From NCBI GenBank assembly GCA_958422185.1, contig CATZNW010000022.1, positions 1 to 44,727 on the forward strand: DNA of 44,727 nucleotides, in the 5' to 3' direction. Source of the DNA: an uncultured Clostridium sp. GTDB taxonomy: Bacteria > Bacillota > Clostridia > Oscillospirales > Acutalibacteraceae. Both the position numbers and the translations under genes were made by a program. This document shows, in pieces, positions 41,734 through 44,727 of the stretch (the first letter of the stretch is position 1; every line of letters starts with the position of its first letter). The notes under the pieces were generated by a model. It was not told where the DNA came from and made no database searches. It was given only the letters and a program-made list of their open reading frames with translations.

Positions 41734-43098
41734 ATGAAAATAGCGGTTATAGGCGGTGGCGGCGTAAGAAGCGTTTTTCTTGCAAAAAGTATAGCGTCGC
41801 GCGCGAAAGAACTTAAAATAGACAAACTTGTTTTTATGGACAATAACGAAAAAAAACTTTTGATTTACGGCACGATGGCAAAAAAGACGGCAAAACTTAT
41901 CTGCCCTTCTCTTGATTTCGAGATAACAACAGATGCGGAAAAAGCCGTTAGAGACGCCGATTATGTTATCACTACAATCAGAGTCGGCGGCGATGATATG
42001 CGTATTCAGGACGAGCGTATCGCTCTTGATATAGGCGTTCTGGGACAGGAAACAACAGGCGCCGCAGGTCTTTCATTTGCTATGAGAAGCGTTGGCGCGC
42101 TTGCAGAATACTGTGAGCTGATAAAAAAATATGCAAAGAAAGATTGTAAAGTATTTAACTTTACAAACCCTGCAGGCGTCGTATCCCAGACCCTGCGCGA
42201 TATGGGATACAATTTTACATACGGGATCTGTGACGCGCCCAGCGGAATGCTGAGAAGTTTTGAAAAACTGTACGGCGCAAAGGAAGGTTCCGCAAAAGGT
42301 GAGATTTACGGGCTTAACCATTTATCTTACTTTACCTCTATCCGGATCGGCGGCAAAGAAATAATCAGCGAAATCATAAATAATGATGACGCTTATGAAA
42401 AGACCGATCTCAGATATTTTGAAAAGGATCTTTTGAAAAACCGAAAAGCTGTTTTAAACGAATATCTCTATTATTTCTATTATCGCGAAAAGGCGCTCGC
42501 AAACATTCTGAAGGCTGAAAAAACACGAGGTGAGCAAATTGCGGAAATCAACAGCAGAATGACCGCAGAGCTTGAAAAGATTGATATTGAAAACGATTTT
42601 AAAACAGCTCTCAGAATATTTGAAAAGTGGTACGGAGAGCGAGAAAACAATTATATGGCAAGCGAAACAGGTATCAAGCGCAAGGAGCCGTGGAAGTTTG
42701 ACATTTACGCAAAAGACGACGGAGGCTACGCCGGAGTTGCCCTGAAATTCATTGAGATCGCCATAAGCGGCAAAAAAGGCAGTATGATACTGTGCGTGCC
42801 GAACTGCGGCGCTATTGACGGCCTGAGGGACGACGATGTTGTTGAGATCACCTGTGATATTGACAAGAACGGCGCAGTTCCCCATCATTTCGGCAAAGTG
42901 GACGAACAAAACCTTGAGCTGATAAGGCGTGTTAAAAATTATGAGCGTCTTGCAAGCGAGGCTATAAGAAACAAATCGCGCGAAAAAGCGGTAGAAGCGC
43001 TTACGCTGCATCCGCTTGTAAACAGTTACAGTCTTGCAAAAGCACTGACGGACAAATATATAGAGCACAACAGGAATTACACGGAGGAATGGAAATAA
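41734..43098 (+). CDS. Glycoside hydrolase family 4 (6-phospho-beta-glucosidase-like)
   Basis: GH4 enzymes cleave (usually phosphorylated) glycosides by an NAD+- and metal-dependent redox mechanism in the cytoplasm. The 454-residue protein has the NAD loop VIGGGGVRS at the N-terminus, GQETTGAAG (104-112), NFTNPAG (142-148), a metal-ligand cysteine C166 (YGICDAP), H196 in GLNHLSYF and a tyrosine-rich EYLYYFYY (243-250) that fits the catalytic tyrosine region. Position 167 is Asp where characterised members I recall have Asn. AAAGGAGG precedes the ATG. It is first in an operon with a PfkB kinase and a TtcA-like gene; no PTS gene is in the window. Confidence 0.88.
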   Translation: MKIAVIGGGGVRSVFLAKSIASRAKELKIDKLVFMDNNEKKLLIYGTMAKKTAKLICPSLDFEITTDAEKAVRDADYVITTIRVGGDDMRIQDERIALDIGVLGQETTGAAGLSFAMRSVGALAEYCELIKKYAKKDCKVFNFTNPAGVVSQTLRDMGYNFTYGICDAPSGMLRSFEKLYGAKEGSAKGEIYGLNHLSYFTSIRIGGKEIISEIINNDDAYEKTDLRYFEKDLLKNRKAVLNEYLYYFYYREKALANILKAEKTRGEQIAEINSRMTAELEKIDIENDFKTALRIFEKWYGERENNYMASETGIKRKEPWKFDIYAKDDGGYAGVALKFIEIAISGKKGSMILCVPNCGAIDGLRDDDVVEITCDIDKNGAVPHHFGKVDEQNLELIRRVKNYERLASEAIRNKSREKAVEALTLHPLVNSYSLAKALTDKYIEHNRNYTEEWK

Positions 43099-44003
43099 TG
43101 GCGTTTATTGCAGGCGCAGGGGCTACAAATGTTGATCTTCTATATGAAAACATGCCGAAAATCCCGGGTGTCGGCGAAGAGATCTATACGGACAGATTTT
43201 CATGCCAGCTCGGCGGCGGACTTCCGGCGACGCTGATTAATATCGGCAGACTCGGGATAGACGCGAGAATAGCGACCGAACTCGGAACGGACATGTTTTC
43301 GCGGTTTGCGGCCGACCAGTATAAGGAAAACCATGTTGAACCGATGAATATATACAGCGGCGATTCTATTCCCCTAAACATTACCTCCGCCATAATTCTC
43401 AAAAACGACAGAAGCTTTATCACTTACGGAAAAGGCAGCATCGACCCGAGCGGCGAGGCAAAGGAGCTTTTTTACAATATGGCTCACGGCGCTAAGATCT
43501 GCCTTATGCAGCCGGGCGGATTTATTGACGTATACAAAAAGCTTAAATCAGAAGGAACCGTTATGGTATTGGATATGGGCTGGGACGATGATATGAGCGT
43601 TGCAAAATACGCCGATCTGCTTGAAACGGCCGACATATACACACCGAACAGGAAAGAGGCATTGAGAATCACAGGCGCCGCAAGCGAAAAAGACGCGGCA
43701 GTCGCGCTGAAAAAATATTTTGATAAAGTTATCGTAAAAGTGGATAAAGACGGCTGTATAGGTATAGACGGCAGTGATTGCTTCTTTGTTGAAAGCATTG
43801 AAAAATTCAAAAACAAAGACAGCACGGGTGCAGGCGACGCGTTCCTCGCAGGCCTCTGTTACGGTCTGTTTTATGATTATCCGCTTAAAGACTGCATAGA
43901 ATTCGGAAATATAACCGGCGGCAAGGCGGTAACAGAGGTAGGCGCGCTTTCCGCCTATGTAACAGAGAAAGAACTGCTTGAACTGAAAGAGGAATGTTAT
44001 TAA
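43098..44003 (+). CDS. PfkB/ribokinase family carbohydrate kinase
   Basis: A 301-residue ribokinase-fold kinase. Near the N-terminus are GAGATNVDLLYENMPKIP and the glycine-rich CQLGGGLPATLINIGRLG; near the C-terminus is DSTGAGDAFLAG with the catalytic base D247. It phosphorylates a sugar or nucleoside in the cytoplasm; the substrate cannot be told from sequence. The ATG at 43098 overlaps the GH4 stop as TAATG and lies 10 nt after GGAGG; an ATG three codons earlier sits directly against that site. Coupling suggests it acts on the product of the GH4 enzyme or on its substrate. Confidence 0.9.
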   Translation: MAFIAGAGATNVDLLYENMPKIPGVGEEIYTDRFSCQLGGGLPATLINIGRLGIDARIATELGTDMFSRFAADQYKENHVEPMNIYSGDSIPLNITSAIILKNDRSFITYGKGSIDPSGEAKELFYNMAHGAKICLMQPGGFIDVYKKLKSEGTVMVLDMGWDDDMSVAKYADLLETADIYTPNRKEALRITGAASEKDAAVALKKYFDKVIVKVDKDGCIGIDGSDCFFVESIEKFKNKDSTGAGDAFLAGLCYGLFYDYPLKDCIEFGNITGGKAVTEVGALSAYVTEKELLELKEECY

Positions 44004-44727
44004 TGGCAAGACAGCTTGAACCCTATCAGCTAATTGAAAGAAGCATTATAAAACGATTCAGAAAAGAGATATGGAATCCGTTTATTCTTGCCGTAAAAAG
44101 ATATGAACTGATACAGGAAAACGATAAAATAGCAGTTTGCATATCCGGCGGCAAGGATTCCATGCTGTGCGCAAAGCTGATGCAGCAACTTCAAAAGCAC
44201 AGCGACGTGCCGTTTGAACTCGTTTTTCTTGTAATGGATCCCGGATATAATGAAGAAAACAGACAAAAAATAGAATCCAACGCGGAATTGCTGAGGATAC
44301 CCATAACAGTTTTTAAAAGTAATATTTTTGATGTAGCAAACAGTGCCGGAGGAAATCCATGCTACCTCTGCGCCAGAATGAGGCGCGGCCATCTTTATGC
44401 AAAGGCAAAGGAACTCGGCTGCAACAAGATTGCTCTTGGCCATCATTTCAGCGACGTTATTGAAACAACGCTTATAGGAATGTTTTACGGCTCACAGATC
44501 CAGGCAATGCTGCCGAAACTGCACAGCACAAATTTTGAGGGAATGGAACTGATACGCCCCATGTATTGCGTCCACGAGGATTCAATAAAAGCGTGGTGCA
44601 GATATAACGGGCTTGAATTCATTCAGTGCGCCTGCCGATTTACCGAAGAATACAAAAACAACGGCAATGAGAATCTGACGAGCAAAAGGCAGGAGATCAA
44701 AGACCTTGTAAAAGAGGTACAGAGCGG
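44003..44727 (+). CDS. TtcA-like tRNA 2-thiocytidine biosynthesis protein, C-terminus cut
   Basis: The frame starts at the ATG at 44003, overlapping the kinase stop as TAATG, and is open to the right edge (241 codons visible). It is an adenine-nucleotide alpha hydrolase with the PP-loop SGGKDS (residues 48-53), a CYLC pair (C120, C123), GHHFSDVIETT and a later cysteine group C209/C211. That is the three-cysteine [4Fe-4S] pattern of TtcA-family tRNA thiolases. E. coli TtcA makes 2-thiocytidine at tRNA position 32. The family has several clostridial subgroups, so the exact tRNA product is uncertain. Why it is linked to sugar genes is not evident. Confidence 0.88.
   Translation, partial: MARQLEPYQLIERSIIKRFRKEIWNPFILAVKRYELIQENDKIAVCISGGKDSMLCAKLMQQLQKHSDVPFELVFLVMDPGYNEENRQKIESNAELLRIPITVFKSNIFDVANSAGGNPCYLCARMRRGHLYAKAKELGCNKIALGHHFSDVIETTLIGMFYGSQIQAMLPKLHSTNFEGMELIRPMYCVHEDSIKAWCRYNGLEFIQCACRFTEEYKNNGNENLTSKRQEIKDLVKEVQS

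Overview
The window comes from a spore-forming member of the Clostridia, most likely a gut Oscillospirales/Ruminococcaceae-type bacterium. The evidence is the spoIIGA-sigE pair, an IspH-ribosomal S1 fusion, a PyrK/PyrD (class 1B) pyrimidine operon with PyrI, a CIRCE-controlled groESL operon, sigma-A promoters with 17-bp spacers, strong AGGAGG ribosome binding sites, and moderate GC. This placement is inference from gene content. Almost all of the DNA is coding, and most genes are chromosomal housekeeping genes. I see no rRNA, tRNA, CRISPR array, complete insertion sequence or prophage.

Region 1 (1-3.75 kb, minus strand): the N-terminal part of a large secreted FIVAR-type protein that runs off the left edge, then groES-groEL under a perfect CIRCE operator. 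Region 2 (3.8-8.4 kb, minus): a tightly packed operon in the order DUF1858 protein, trmK, nif3-like, rqcH, ispD, ispF, ending in a strong terminator. A DUF4364 gene diverges from it, and the two promoters share one palindromic -35 hexamer. Region 3 (9.05-17.3 kb, minus): tam plus an iron-sulfur flavoprotein-like gene, then the operon HI0933-like flavoprotein, cmk, plsC, ispH/rpsA, preceded by an ABC-F ATPase.

Region 4 (17.3-20.2 kb): manA and a small DUF378 membrane protein (plus), facing spoIIGA-sigE (minus). The spoIIGA promoter has the abnormally long -35/-10 spacing typical of Spo0A-activated spoIIG promoters. Region 5 (20.2-24.8 kb, minus): an operon of an S24/S26 serine peptidase, an ABC exporter, a cytoplasmic GH2 glycosidase and a cyclophilin. 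Region 6 (24.8-29.3 kb, minus): ilvB, ilvN, leuC, leuD and an unrecognised 144-residue protein. Region 7 (29.4-31.6 kb, plus): ychF, a SigH-like sigma factor and a double zinc-ribbon protein.

Region 8 (31.6-41.6 kb, minus): all six steps of de novo UMP synthesis in one operon, pyrC-carA-carB-pyrK-pyrD-pyrF-pyrE-pyrB-pyrI, driven by a near-consensus promoter with almost no leader. Region 9 (41.7-44.7 kb, plus): a GH4 glycosidase, a PfkB sugar kinase and a TtcA-like tRNA thiolase linked by TAATG stop/start junctions, the last one cut by the right edge.

I found no convincing wholly new multi-gene system. The items most worth a second look are the in-frame internal start that could release free S1 from the IspH-S1 gene, the spoIIG-type promoter, the 79-nt structured element between convergent genes at 9.06-9.14 kb, the peptidase-exporter-glycosidase operon, and the GH4-kinase-TtcA operon with its leader inverted repeat.
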